From positions 31,633,376-31,697,375 of the forward strand of contig NC_085872.1 in the NCBI RefSeq assembly GCF_034702125.1: a stretch of DNA of 64,000 nt, read 5' to 3'. The notes beneath the pieces are model-generated. The model worked only from the letters and a program-made list of their open reading frames with translations. It did no database searches and was not told where the DNA came from. Every line of letters starts with the position of its first letter. Position 1 is the stretch's first letter. The position numbers and the translations under genes are program-made. This DNA is from Engraulis encrasicolus (Eukaryota > Chordata > Actinopteri > Clupeiformes > Engraulidae). Positions 11,434 through 32,691 of this stretch are shown here, piece after piece.

Positions 11434-14400
11434 ATGACTCTTCAAATCACTCTCACGCTCCTGGTGGCATTCATTTACTGTGCGGTTATCTGTGCCGCCG
11501 TGCCACCGAGGAGAAATACATGCGTGGTGCAAAATGACAGAGCAGACTGCAGCCACTTGAGTTTAACAGAAATCCCGTCCGACCTACCGAGAAACATCAC
11601 CAGCCTTGATATTTCGCACAATCAATTTAAGACACTGAATACAACAACTTTGGCACTCTACCGTACTCTGCTACATCTGGACGCCAGTTACAACAGTATT
11701 ACTAAGATAGATGCAGGATGGTGTGAGAGCCTGCCCCTTCTACAGGACCTCAACATCCAACACAACGTGGTGCACTTGTTGCAGGAAAAAGATCTGCGAT
11801 CATGTTCAAATGTGACTCAGCTCAATTTCGCTGTCAACAGGTTAAAAATCAAAGGTGAACCTTTCACCGCTCTGCAGGTAAGGACAGCGTTTTGGGTAAT
11901 TGAGATGTAGCCTATCTTGTTAAATGCTCGTTAGTTTACGTCAGTCATCAAACTCTGCAGCTGCTTGTCGTGTAGACTATTGGTGTAGCCTGTTAGTATG
12001 GAGCAGAATAACTTTTACTGAACTCTCAATCAATCGACACTGCTGCCTTGAGGCGTATACATGAACTACATCATGGTAGTTGTGGTATGCCTACATATCA
12101 TGACATTACAAAATATGAGACAGATGTTAAAGAAGTAGTTTGACCTGTTCCACACGTTTCATATTTTGGCGCATTGTTATTCTCTTGTCTAACAGAATTT
12201 TTATTGCATTTAAAGGTGCACTGTGTAATATTCTTTGTATTTCATTTCCAGAATTCATGCTGCCCAGTCAAAAATGTTGCCTTTACCACCACCTTACCAC
12301 CACCATCAAATTTTAAGTAGGCCTATTCATAATGACTGGGAAAATTGCACTTTTCAATAGGCTGCATCAAAAGGGGGATCTTATGGTCCACCATTTTGAA
12401 TTTCCAGGAATAGACATTATTAGCTGTAAATCTTACTGTACTTTGGTTATACTAATAAATATTGGTTTATTATTTAGTAAATATTCACGAAAAGTTCAAA
12501 TTTGGTGATAAGCAGCACAGTTTCCATTAGCAACATAGTTTCAGTACCCATTCTGGCCACATTCTACACAGCGCACCTTTAAATAAAATGTAGGCTACAT
12601 TGTAGGCCTATTGTAGAATTGAAGTTTGTTAAATTCCAACAACTTTCTCTGTTGTGAATGTGCAGAATCTGGCTTTGCTGGATGTGACCAAGAACGGCTT
12701 GACCTCTGTGAGGTTGGGACATCAACCCCAAATGCACAACCTCAAGACTCTGGTATTTTCTGGGAACAATATAGCAGCCTTAAAAACAGATGACTTCTTT
12801 TTCCTGGAAAATTCCTCCTTACAAGTCCTTGAACTGTCAGATTTACCAGCTCTACAAAATGTGAGAAATACATTTGTCTTACATGTTTACAGTAAAAAAA
12901 ATAAAAAATAATAATAATAAAAAAAAGACTATGGGTCCTGTATGCAGTGGAATTAAATAATGGATGTTTGACTATTAATCTGCAGTATTTGAACAGCAGT
13001 AGATTTTACAAAGTAAAATCATGCGACAAGTTCCAAAACGCATAAAGATTGGATAAATGGTAAAAACTTGAAAAAAAAAAACTGTGATGCACTAAGGGAA
13101 CTGACACATGACACACAGCTTTTCTTTCACAGCTATTATACGTCTTTTTTTAAATTATCATTAGTGTCATTATTTCACACAAATGAATGAGGAATACAAA
13201 ATAAATTACAGTGACCGTCTTTGTTTCTTTTTCTTCAGATTGAACCAGGGTGCTTCAAACCAATCTCTGGTCTGAGAGTCCTATTGATGGACAATAGTAA
13301 GCTGTCCTCTGATGTCACCTCCAAGCTGTGTAATGAGCTCTCTGGAACCGCACTGGCTAGCCTTTCCCTCCAGAACACTCAGCAGACCAGTCTCCTAAAC
13401 ACCACCCTGACTGGGCTCAAAAACACTAACCTGACAAGGTTAGATCTAGGCAGAAATAAAATGGGTCATATCGATGAGGGCTCATTTCAAGGTCTCAGTA
13501 ATCTAGAGTTTCTTTCGCTGAAGACGAACAACCTGAATAATTTAAAAAATGGGACATTTCAAGGGCTGGAGAAACTGCGGTTGCTGGATCTATGGAATGC
13601 TGTGAAGGGAAACGTGGAAAGTCACACCTTTCAGCCACTTGGCAAGTTGGAGTACCTATACCTGGGGAAAACATCCATGAATGGGGTTAAGGAATTTCCT
13701 TTCTTTGGTCTAAGCAGTCTCATTTATTTAGACCTTAGCGAGAGCACATCTCTGATCAAAACCATAACAGACAGAACATTTTCCGCTCTGGCAGGGTCCT
13801 CTCTGAAAACCTTAAACCTAACTTATATGGCACTTCAGCACCTTAGCCCAGGTGCCTTCTCCAGCTTGGGTAACCTCACTACTCTCATGCTTGCACGGAA
13901 CTTCATTAGCCAGATATTGACAGGGCAAGAATTTCAAGGCCTTCTCCAGGTGGAGAAAATTGATCTATCTTTTAATACTCAAAAAATTAGTCTGACTCCC
14001 GAGTCGTTTAAGTATGTGCCTACTCTAAAATATCTGTTTTTGGGGAGAGCTCTTACTGGCACACTGGATTTTGAACCATCCCCTTTCCATCCCCTGCTTG
14101 GCCTAATTTGGCTTGACCTGAGTAATAACAATATCGCCAATGTTAATGAAGGATTATTTCAGGGATTGAGTCAGTTGAAGGTTCTAAAATTACAACATAA
14201 CAACCTGGCTCGGCTATGGAAAGATGCAAACCCTGGTGGCCCAGTCCTGTTTCTGAAAGGCTTAGGAAACCTTACCAGCCTGCAGATGGACTCCTGTGGA
14301 CTTGATGAGATTCCAAGGGATGCCTTTCGGGGTTTAAGCAAACTTGGCGATCTTAGTCTCAGTGCAAATCTCCTTGACAGACTACACGAGTCTGTATTTG

Positions 14401-16103
14401 ATGACCAGACATCTTTACAGGTTTTACAAATGCAGAAGAACATGGTGACATCTGTACCGAAGCAGGTTTTCCAGCCTGCGCTTGCAAACCTAACTGAACT
14501 GCACATGGAGCGCAACCCATTCGATTGCACTTGTGAAAGCATAATGTGGTTTGTCAAGTGGCTGAACTCCACCAATGCCAGTGTCACAGGCCTCCCGGGT
14601 GAATATGTCTGCAACACACCACCTGCTTACTACAACCGCTCTATTATGGACTTTGATCCACTGTCCTGTAAAGATACATCCCCGTTCCATCTGCTATATG
14701 TACTTAGCAGCACCGCTGTCCTGACTTTGCAGATCACAGCTTTCTTGCTGCATTTTCAGGGTTGGCGCATGCGGTTCTACTACTCTAAATTTGTAAACAG
14801 CATTTTGGGCTTCAAGGATGAAGCTATAAAGGAAGGGCGATACACATTCAATGGCTACATTGTCCATGCTGCACAAGACAGTGGCTGGGTAGAACGGAAT
14901 CTTCTTCCACTGGAGAAAGACCATTTTAAATTCTTCCTGGAGGATCGAGATTCTGAACCAGGTCATTCACAGTTAGAGACCATTGTGGAAAACATGAGGA
15001 GGTCCAGGAAGATTATATTTGTTGTTACAGAGAACCTTCTGCAAGATCCTTTGTGTCGACGGTAAGTCCAAACTAAGGACTCAGGGTATAACTTCTATAC
15101 TGAAAGAAACTGTCAAAGAAATGTAATCTTGCACTTAAAGCAGTAGTATTTCTGGTTCATGATGGGGTAATTAAATTACTCAAACTGTAATATCTACATT
15201 CTTGCACATTTTATGGAAAGGTGAAATTGCAACTTATTGTGCTCATCAGCTTGCTAAAATTCAGCCCACCTGTGCATCTGAAAATAACTTTTTTTATTTG
15301 AGGAAGGACAGACGAGCAATGTTGCAAGCATGAGGCCTCAGCTCACAACTTCCCTAAGAAAAAAAGTTTTTGTTCCTCCTTTGGATTTTCTTTTGTTATC
15401 TTCTTAGATGTAGTTGAATTAGGAAGCCATACTCTGCATTACTGTTTTATTACACCATGCAGGTAGACCTATGTTAGATTTGAGATCTAATGTCTAATGT
15501 GGGACATTAAACATTATTGACTTAAATTTAACATCTTATCTTAGATGTTAAGGAAAGGAATGTATGATTATGTTTCTGTTTATTGTAATCAGAAAATTAA
15601 CATGTGTAAATTTGGTAATCTTTGTTAAAAGAAGACGTACAATCGGAGAGATTGTAACTGCCAAAAAAAGACATTTCCGGGGATATTCTGTGTTTATGCA
15701 TGTTGATATGTGTCACTATTATTACCTTCTAACCAGGGACCTGATTCTAGTTCAAAATATTTCCATATGACAGACTGCCACATGACAGTCTTTTATGGAA
15801 GCTGACATTAAGCTGTGTACTGGGAGTGAGCCACAGTATCCGGTTTGTTTCTGCGCCTCCCTCAGGTTCACGGCGCACCATGCCCTGCACCAGCTGATGG
15901 AGGACAGCCGTGACTCTGTGGTGCTGGTCTTCCTGGAGGAGGTGCTAGACCACCGCCTGACGCGGGCGCTGCTGCTGCGCCGCTCCATGCTGAAGCCGTG
16001 CTGTGTGCTGCACTGGCCACTGCAGAGAGAGCGCATTTCTGCATTTCGCCAGAAGCTGCGGAAAGCACTCACCTCCAGCAACATGCTATCAGGCTCCAGA
16101 TAA
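11434..16103 (+). CDS. tlr3: Toll-like receptor 3, four coding exons
   Basis: Endosomal dsRNA receptor that signals through TRIF/TICAM1 to interferon and NF-kB. Exons: 11434-11877, 12666-12860, 13239-15061, 15866-16103. All junctions are GT-AG and frames join cleanly, giving 899 codons (human TLR3 has 904). Residues 1-22 form a signal peptide; an LRR N-cap with 'DCSHLSL' follows, then a long LRR solenoid. The N-terminal dsRNA-contact histidines correspond to H41, H62 and H110. The C-terminal contact pair is H533 and N535 in 'LQHNNLARLW'. The LRR C-cap cysteines are C643, C645, C671 and C690. A membrane segment spans about 696-720, and the TIR domain about 735-890. Exon 3 ends inside the TIR domain. 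The BB loop has Pro787 where human TLR3 has Ala795, and His850 lies at human Tyr858. The start was chosen for the signal peptide and the ISRE upstream. Identification is firm; alternative TLRs lack this C-terminal dsRNA site and the cyp4v neighbour. Confidence 0.95.
11878..12665 (+). other. tlr3 intron 1
   Basis: The donor is CAG|GTAAGG and the acceptor TGCAG|AATCTG, phase 0. It contains the TTAA-flanked MITE at 12214-12578. Confidence 0.85.
12214..12578. mobile_element. PiggyBac-like MITE family G, copy 1, in tlr3 intron 1
   Basis: The ends 'aggtgcactgtgtaa' and 'ttctacacagcgcacct' are imperfect inverted repeats, and TTAA flanks both sides (12210-12213, 12579-12582), the piggyBac target signature. 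The inner block 'atgctgcccag' and its relatives recur inverted in the element at 55437-55769. It is non-coding. Confidence 0.75.
15062..15865 (+). other. tlr3 intron 3
   Basis: The donor G|GTAAGT and acceptor CCTCAG|GTTC interrupt Arg821 (phase 2) within the TIR domain. No transposon is recognised inside. Confidence 0.85.
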
Positions 16104-16372
16104 CAGTGCAACCCACCATATCTTTAAAAAAAGGACCTACATGTGTTGACTATTAGTTTTCAGTAGGCATAGAAAACTGTTCATGTGATCATCCATAGTA
16201 AAATGACATTGTGAACACCAATGCATTTTTTTATAGCTGCATGCATTGTTTTATTTCTCAAAAACTTACAAGACAACCTACAGTATCTCTGGCTTTATGA
16301 ACTTTAACCAATCTCTGGCTTGAATCTATTAAAGTCTGCTACTTGTATTTAGAAACTAGTGTGGTTAGAAGC

Positions 16373-16438
<66 letters not shown>

Positions 16439-17149
16439 GACTTTTGATGCAATATTCAATTGCAACTGTTAGACTATTTAACAGTTACTTTGTTACGTTA
16501 AAAAAATACATTTTCAAAGTTCTTCATATCGGCAGCAAAATAAAGCCTAAATGTTACTGTACAAAGTATGTTTAACCCCAAATTATCAATTTCTCCTTTC
16601 TTTCAGACACAAGACAGTTTTTCAATTTTCAGAAATGAAAACAGTCAAATTAAGAATGACACCTGTTGTGTTGTGCATTTCCAAATAAAACAATACTTGT
16701 TTATACACACAACATTCTACATTCCCTTTATTAGATACCAATCATAATAATTCGGTGATAGGGGTACAAAATCATTACTTCAGATTAAAGTAGCTTAATA
16801 TTTCCTAATGTTTATACACATAGACTGTGCTTATCAAGAGTGCCAAGCTGCAGTTAAGTTGTGCTGCTTGTGGAAAGCAGGCCTGTGTTTTTGAATCAGT
16901 GCTTAAAACTCATTGGTTAATATAGTAGGCCTAGTTTGATTAAGAAGGGAGGAAAAGAAGGGAGGAATGTACTGTATATGAAAATGGTCTTGGAGTGTGC
17001 GCATTTCGCCATTGTGTGGGGAAAACGTGTAGTAGTTTCTTTGAACTAGTTTGACTATTTAAAACATTTGCACTCTCTGGGAAATCAATGAAGATACTGT
17101 TTGATTCAAATAGGTTTATATATGGCCTTGTGTGTTTCAGAAAAATAAA
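16104..17149 (+). other. tlr3 3' untranslated region and downstream sequence
   Basis: Candidate AATAAA polyadenylation signals lie at 16539, 16684 and 17144. A (CT)n run (16378-16433) sits inside. Which signal is used cannot be decided from sequence alone. Confidence 0.5.
16378..16434. repeat. (CT)n microsatellite in the tlr3 3' region
   Basis: This is an uninterrupted CT run of about 56 bases. Confidence 0.95.
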
Positions 17150-17268
17150 AGATCTGAAAAAGACGCTGAGGTTCCCCTTTCAGACTGTATGAGAAGACTC
17201 AGTGGCTTTCACAGCCACTTTCGGGGGCAGGTGCTCAGGGGCACATGAAACTTCCTTACCGAGCTATA

Positions 17269-17549
17269 GTGCGTCTTAATATGCGACCTTGCCTCCTCCA
17301 CTTGCGCTTGTCTCCTCGTCCCGCCTCCTGGCCCCTTCTCCGTGGAGAAAACGATAAAGTTTCCCAGCTGTCAGCCTAGCCACAACAACTTTTGAGGGAC
17401 TGTTTTTCATTCACCATCCCAAGAAAAAGACTCTACAATTGAGTGTTTGCAAGATATTGAAATATAATGCTGTTGTCAGTGATGTCATCATGACGAGAAG
17501 CAAGTGGAGGAGGCAAGTGGAGGAGGCAAGGTCGCATATTAAGACGCAC
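17269..17549. mobile_element. MITE family D, copy 1
   Basis: The ends 'gtgcgtcttaatatgcgacc' and their reverse complement bracket a 281-bp non-coding element with an inner 'ttgcctcctccacttg' and an AT-rich 'gaaatataatgctgttgtca' core. Two more copies lie at 34493-34800 and 54517-54809. The right end has a short duplication of 'gcaagtggaggag'. The superfamily is not certain. Confidence 0.8.
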
Positions 17550-17690
17550 TCATAGAGGCATAGGTGCCACCGTGCCATAAAGGTGGATGCAGTGGTGCAT
17601 TTGCATTCCTACTTTTGGCTTTCTCAACGTCTTGCAGACAGATGAGTGGAATGCAGCAGCAGTATAAGAAAGCCCTTGTGGCTATATTAA

Positions 17691-17786
17691 ATTGTATTAT
17701 ATTATATTATATTATATTATATTATATTATATTATATTATATTATATTATATTATATTATATTAAGCCTATATTATATTATATTGA
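17691..17786. repeat. (ATTAT)n pentanucleotide microsatellite
   Basis: A five-base AT-only unit is repeated about 15 times, with a degenerate last block. Confidence 0.9.
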
Positions 17787-17789
17787 ACA

Positions 17790-19520
17790 CAGTACAGTGT
17801 GGCAAAAAAACAAAATCAAAAGGACCCTTTTTATCCTGTAAAGTAAAGGAGCAGGAGCATTAGTAGGCTACAGCTACAGCCGATCACAGCCTGATGAACA
17901 ATACATTTTATACAGTAATGAAATTGTCACATCGTCACATGGGGGTGAGGTGGTGGCTTATGAAGTTGTCCCCACCAAAGCTCAAACCAAACCTCTACGC
18001 TCTTGTGATAACACTATTGGTGGCAGAGCTGGACTGGTAATCTGGCATACAAGGATATTTTCCCTTTGGTCTGACAGCTCGTACTGTTGCTGACGAGCCC
18101 TCAGTTTAGATGGGGTGAGCCTGCCATTGGTCTAGCTGTAATGTGCCATTCTCTGTGCCAAAGATTCAACTCGCATAGTAGGCCTACAATCGAGCCATAG
18201 TCTCTCTCTATCTCTGTGTATTACGATTGAATGTGGAGTTGCTGTCCTCAAAAGTAAAGCAGGAAACTGCATGTAACATTTTACAACGTAAAATTACACA
18301 CAGATAAACAGTGTGCATTTTAGACAATTATGTTCCTTCACTCGATTTTAAGAACACAGCCCCAAATAAACCCTGAGGGGAAAATTGACAGGCCTACAAA
18401 GCCTATCATTCTACCATGGCAACATGATTGCTTTGGGTTTCAAAGTGAGAAGTCCACACAAAGAAAAAAAAGGATAAAGAAAATAAAGGATTTTAAGTGT
18501 GCAGACTTCTCTCTTTGAAAACTACAGTTGGCCTTCGTCCTGCACCTTTTCCTGGGATGTGCACAATCCTCTCCTTCAACAGCATGATTGCTTTGCCCAT
18601 AATGAAGACTTCCTTCCTCAAAAGAAGGGATTGGATTGGAGAGGAAATTGTACGTGAGATGTTTCTGCACTCATTGAAATCGAAGGACAGATTGGCATGC
18701 ATGACAGTATAGCAAAGTCACATATTAGAATAAGCTGTGAAAAAGAACACAGGAAGACATTCATTGGGCGGTTCTCTGTCTTGCAACCCACAGCCACACC
18801 TGAAGTACAGTAGCTCAGACAGCAGAACGCAACAGGCGATTTTAGGACTTTGGTAAAGTGTGTCTTAAGCATGCACTGCATGCAGTTCATGGCATTGTTT
18901 TTAATTCACTTCTCTTTCATGTCCGTGCGTCCAAAGCATCACACTAAATGATATGCTACTCACTGCCTTTTACTGCTGTGTAAAGCAATATCACGGCTCA
19001 GTAGCTTTGGTATTGACCGGGTGTGCTGGTATGAAAGAACACAAAAATTACTTTTCTGATTTGGCTGATGAAGTATCATCACAGTCAAGTGGAAGACGAG
19101 ACTTGCACAGAAACTACAGTTGAAATTATTTACAGTGATAAAGAAAAAAAAACTGAAAAATGACATCATGGCAAACAAAAGAGTAATACAAATGTAAGTA
19201 GACCTACAACAAATGCAAAGTGAAAAATATGTTGTGAACCAGGGATAGATTATGACTTCATGGGCCCTGCAACGGGAATGTCCTTTAGGACAGTAATGGC
19301 AGCATCAAGTCCACTTTACATTGTGTCTGAGAAAAACTAACACAGTTGTTGTTCAGATTAATGTGGTTCCTCTTTGCAGGCATGCAACTCATCAATGTGA
19401 CCTGAAAATTGTTGTCTGACCCTTCTTGAGGCTCTCCTAAATGTGCGGTAGGCTCAGATCTACTGTGGAGCTAAGCCCCCTGGTGGAGGTTTGTGGAACC
19501 ACATTCTGTATATTGGTCTT
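17790..19520. other. Gene-free stretch between tlr3 and cyp4v
   Basis: No coding similarity or defined repeat was recognised. Human has FAM149A between TLR3 and CYP4V2; I see no exon resembling it here. Confidence 0.5.
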
Positions 19521-19523
19521 CAT

Positions 19524-19718
19524 TAGTGTTTCTCAACGAGGGCTTTACGTTGGGGAGCCCTAGGGGGCAGTGTGTTGTTACCTTTGGGGGGTATTAGTCC
19601 ATTTTATTTTTTTTATACAGAGTGGGGCCTTGACTCGCTTGATGAGGTCAAAGGGGCGTTGGGGTGCTTATGATGAGGACCAGGGGGCGTTTATCCAGAA
19701 AAAGGTTGAGAACCACTG
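19524..19718 (+). mobile_element. hAT-type non-autonomous element, family H copy 2
   Basis: The ends are 'tagtgtttctcaac' and 'gttgagaaccactg'. The flanks GTCTTCAT and GTCTATAT agree at 6 of 8 positions, a decayed target duplication. The interior matches the reverse complement of 3983-4218. Confidence 0.7.
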
Positions 19719-19922
19719 GTCTATATCCAAGTTAGAGCTTACAAGGACGCTCTTCACAACTAGTGTAATATTTAGCCCAAATGTCTTCACTGCTCACCAC
19801 TGTCACATTACGTACAACTTCAGACTTCTTTGAAACTTTTTTTCTGGACACAGTTGTTAATTTCAATTATTCAGTTATTATATTATCATTGCAATACCTA
19901 CAGTAAATAACACACACTTTCG

Positions 19923-20022
19923 GGATCTCAAATGGCGTTCTTGTGCACTCGGGACATTATGTTTCAGTGCATAATTAATACGCCATACGCACTGAAGTGC
20001 ACAAGTGCACCATTTGAGATCC
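19923..20022. mobile_element. Short inverted repeat, possible miniature hAT
   Basis: A 100-bp element starts 'ggatctcaaatgg' and ends 'ccatttgagatcc', with about 27-bp imperfect arms. It lies about 250 bp before the cyp4v start codon. It is non-coding. Confidence 0.55.
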
Positions 20023-20237
20023 AGCAACCAGTCTTTCTGATTGCAAAACTATTTCCACTCCACCTGGATGCAATGGCTAATCATTACTGGAGGCCCAGCC
20101 CTTACCTCTCACCACATTTGGACATGAAAAGGAGGAGGAATAGAATGGCCAGTGGCGTGAGTGGGGTGATAAGCTAAAACAGCAGGCAAACAAATAGTGG
20201 CTCAGATCGTCCTCTGTCTCTGGACATACTTGCTTCT

Positions 20238-20266
20238 ATGTCCTACCTGTGCTCTTTGAGGAACAG

Positions 20267-20276
<10 letters not shown>
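20238..20276 (+). other. Candidate upstream ORF overlapping the cyp4v start codon
   Basis: An ATG at 20238 opens a 12-codon frame ending in TAA at 20274-20276, beyond the main ATG at 20267 and out of frame with it. If the transcript includes it, it would dampen cyp4v translation. Its own start context is weak, with no purine at -3. Confidence 0.35.
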
Positions 20277-29513
<9,237 letters not shown>

Positions 29514-29907
29514 CAGACAAACATGGCCGACGACACAGCACACCACAACCCTGTAACACAGAACAACATATAACAAGAGACATTCTGTAACACCAACCCA
29601 TTTTCAATCTGACAGAGGTCATAGAGTTATGGTGAGCCTATTTCTATTTAGATTTCCAGTGTTTTATCTCCTACAGTGTAGACAGCACATTGGTTCAGTC
29701 TTAGTTTATAGTAAGTGGTATGCTCTGAGAAATGCACATCAGAATCTGTGGAGATAGTGCCATAGCATAAATTAACCCTCACTTCGCTCAGCAAAGCATT
29801 TGGAATATAATACATTCTCTATATAACTATTTATCATCGTCTACAACTCAGTGCATTACTATTGCTTTACTTATTGCCACCAAAACAGGAGCACACTATT
29901 ATATTAT
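29514..29907 (+). other. cyp4v 3' untranslated region
   Basis: This follows the stop codon of exon 11. No consensus AATAAA is seen close by; the transcript end cannot be fixed. No other feature is recognised. Confidence 0.5.
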
Positions 29908-30115
29908 AGGATCGCCTTTGGCTCTGATTATGGCGCACATTTGCTGTGCCATTTTGTTGATGAGTGTCTGCAATGTTACAAAATGTATTTCCATTCAGTG
30001 TTGCATTCATTTTCACCAAACTCTTGTATTGATGATGATGGAGTCTGAATGCTGCACAAGGCCTTCTCCAGCACATCCCAAAGATTCTCAATGAGATTAT
30101 GGTTTGGACTCTGTG
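29908..30115 (-). pseudogene. Tc1-like transposase C-terminal remnant
   Basis: Read on the minus strand, 30112-30060 encodes 'SPNHNLIENLWDVLEKA', matching the 'SPDLNPIENLW' region of Tc1/mariner DDE transposases, which includes the third catalytic-acid neighbourhood. The frame continues about 35 codons and then stops. No N-terminal part or terminal repeats were found, so this is a dead fragment. Confidence 0.75.
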
Positions 30116-30395
30116 ATGGGCTGCAATGAGTTGCTTGTCATTTCTTGAACAATCATGTCAGAAGACGAATTATGTGGTTTTGTAAAAGATATTAGTCCAT
30201 TCAAGAAGGATGAAATCATTGGCATCAGCAATCACATGCAATCACACTTGGTGTCAGCTCTATGTTCAGCAGTAGTATGTGCTCAACGAATGAGGTCAGC
30301 TGACCACCAGAATAGTGAATAACCAGTTAAATACATGAATGGATTTTTCTTTGATGACTCAAGCATAATCTGACTGTTCTCAGATTTCCCATTAA

Positions 30396-30580
30396 CGGGC
30401 CCTAACATGACGCTAACGGTAGGACACTCGTCTGGTACGTGGCCGAACCGGGTTCGATTCCAGCCTGGGTCCTTTGCCGACCCTTCCCCGTCTCTCTCTC
30501 TTTCCCAACTCACTTCCTTTCCCTGCTCCACTATCCTATCTCATAAAAACCTAATAAAGGCTTGAAAGGCCCAAAAAATA
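30396..30580 (+). mobile_element. tRNA-derived SINE, copy 1
   Basis: The tRNA-like head has a B box GGTTCGATTCC (30451-30461) and an upstream A-box-like segment. A 'ccccgtctctctctc' body and 'ctatcctatctcataaa' tail follow, ending in A-rich sequence. The same body is seen at 36794 and 41313. Confidence 0.75.
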
Positions 30581-30804
30581 ATTTAAAAAAAAGATTTTTT
30601 TTTAAAAATCCCATAAATGGCCTGCCTTTTTGTAGAGCCAGTTATCCAGCTCAAAGCCTTTCAGACAGCCCTGCTTTGACCAGCTCTCCCAGAATTCCAC
30701 TCTTAATTCATATGGTGGCACACTGTTCTCTCCACCCTCGAGGCATAGCCCAACTGAGTGGAAGACTTCACTCCTGTTTGATTGATTTCCAGTTTATACA
30801 AAGA

Positions 30805-30947
<143 letters not shown>

Positions 30948-31299
30948 CGATTGTTAGGGATTATGCACATGCGCATACGTGGCTGAGTATAAGTTTGTGT
31001 TTATCCCACAGGCCCAGGATACCATAGATCTTAAAATAGACATGATTTATAGACTGCAGCCAGTACACTGCAGAGATCCACACAATATTACAGTTTTTTC
31101 AATTGCTAACAAGCGCTTATCCATACTAAACTCTTTAAACAGACTGACTCCTACACAATTCAATCGGCTAAATGGTTAATTTTCTTTAAAAAAACACATA
31201 CTGCTAAATATATACCAAGTATTCATTTCTGTTTCAGAATCATGGTTATCTTCCACACACCGCGCTCTTCCGTCTTGCTGGTGCGTCTCTGAAGTAATC

Positions 31300-31491
31300 T
31301 AGTAGTAGGGAATGGATCACACTCAATTTTTCTTCTTTCTTGTGGTTTTATTTTATTTTAACTTTGCAGGGACTGACATGACAGACGTTTCGGCTGCACA
31401 GAGCCTTCTTCAGTGTCACCAGGTGAATGTTAAAATAAAATAAAACCACAAGAAAGAAGAAAAATTGAGTGCGATCCATTCCCTACTACTA
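31300..31491. repeat. 63-bp-arm hairpin repeat
   Basis: The left arm 31300-31362 and right arm 31429-31491 are inverted copies with a single mismatch. The 66-bp loop holds 'gacgtttcggctgcacagag' and 'ccttcttcagtg', a motif seen in many vertebrate dispersed repeats. A relative of the loop motif lies at 36728. It is non-coding. Confidence 0.85.
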
Positions 31492-32572
31492 TGTTTCAGA
31501 ATCATGTGCATTTTCCAATTTCAATCAGTGATGACTTTCTTCACAATTTCACTTTTTTCACTTTTGTCAACAGAATTGGTGATTGATTGACTGTTTTTTT
31601 TATCAATCATCTGTACTGTCTCCTAATGTCATGTGAAGGCATTTCACTGTAATAAAGTTTTGGATGTTGTATTTCAATTTTGACACACTGTGTAAGCATT
31701 CAAAAATAAGCCATAGAATAGATGTAGGCCTATCATTTTTTGGTGTGGTTATCCTGTATGTAAAGAGAAAGCATTATAGAAATGCCTTCATTGATTGTTA
31801 ATTGTGTGAAAACGGCATGAAATGTTGCTGTATAGCCAAGTTCTGCAAAAGAAGAACGGACAAAGGCTTGTTATTGGGGAAACAAACTGTAAGTAGATTG
31901 TTTTAAGTGTGTTAATGGCAAATAGGCAGTATAATAGACTATTTAGGATGAAATGTGTGATATAGCTGATTACTTGTCAATGTTTTATGCCTCTGAATTA
32001 ATGAATAATTTAAATAAATAATAAGCCCTCGAATGCCCCTTGAACTGAAATATGACATTGGTAGAAACAATTAAGAGTTTTCCTATTAGGCCTATATTTC
32101 AGCAATAGCCTACTTAAAGGAACAGTCCACCCTTTTAAATAGCTTTGCTGTTTTGCATTTTACATAAAGTAGGATATACAGTAAGTACATTTGATGTTTT
32201 GTTTGCTCCCATAGACTTGCATTGCTAGGCTTAATTTGGCTATACTGCTAAAACTATAGGCCTCGGCAATGCAAACACATAGACGAACAATCCTATGTAG
32301 GCTATTATCATGTATGAGCAATGTCTAGAAATGAGGTGGACGGCTGAACATATAGATAGTCAGATCTTCATAAAATGAAAATAAAAGTAACAATTAGGAA
32401 AAAACAAAATTGTTTTGTGTGATATTGATACGCTCATATGATTGTTATTGATGTTGAGTGCTCCCGCCTACGCAGTATTAAAAAACAGCTCCAGGATGGC
32501 TATTGGCAGCTTGCATAACATTGTACAAGCCATTTTGAGAGCATGTTTGTTTCCAAGGCATGTCTTACGCCG
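31492..32572. other. Gene-free stretch
   Basis: No coding similarity is seen. A 'aaaggaacagtccaccc' block at about 32116 resembles the end of a common fish repeat, but no partner end was found. Confidence 0.45.

Positions 32573-32691
<119 letters not shown>

Noticed and set aside
13221..13238. Separate start of the large tlr3 exon at a TTG
   Set aside because: These bases are the pyrimidine tract and AG of the intron 2 acceptor, not coding sequence.
20249..20266. N-terminal extension of CYP4V from an upstream GTG
   Set aside because: A non-ATG start is not needed; the ATG at 20267 gives the usual family N terminus.
30440..30465. Possible tRNA gene
   Set aside because: A B box is present but the cloverleaf is degenerate and it is joined to a SINE body and A-rich tail. 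The same holds for 36841 and 41424.
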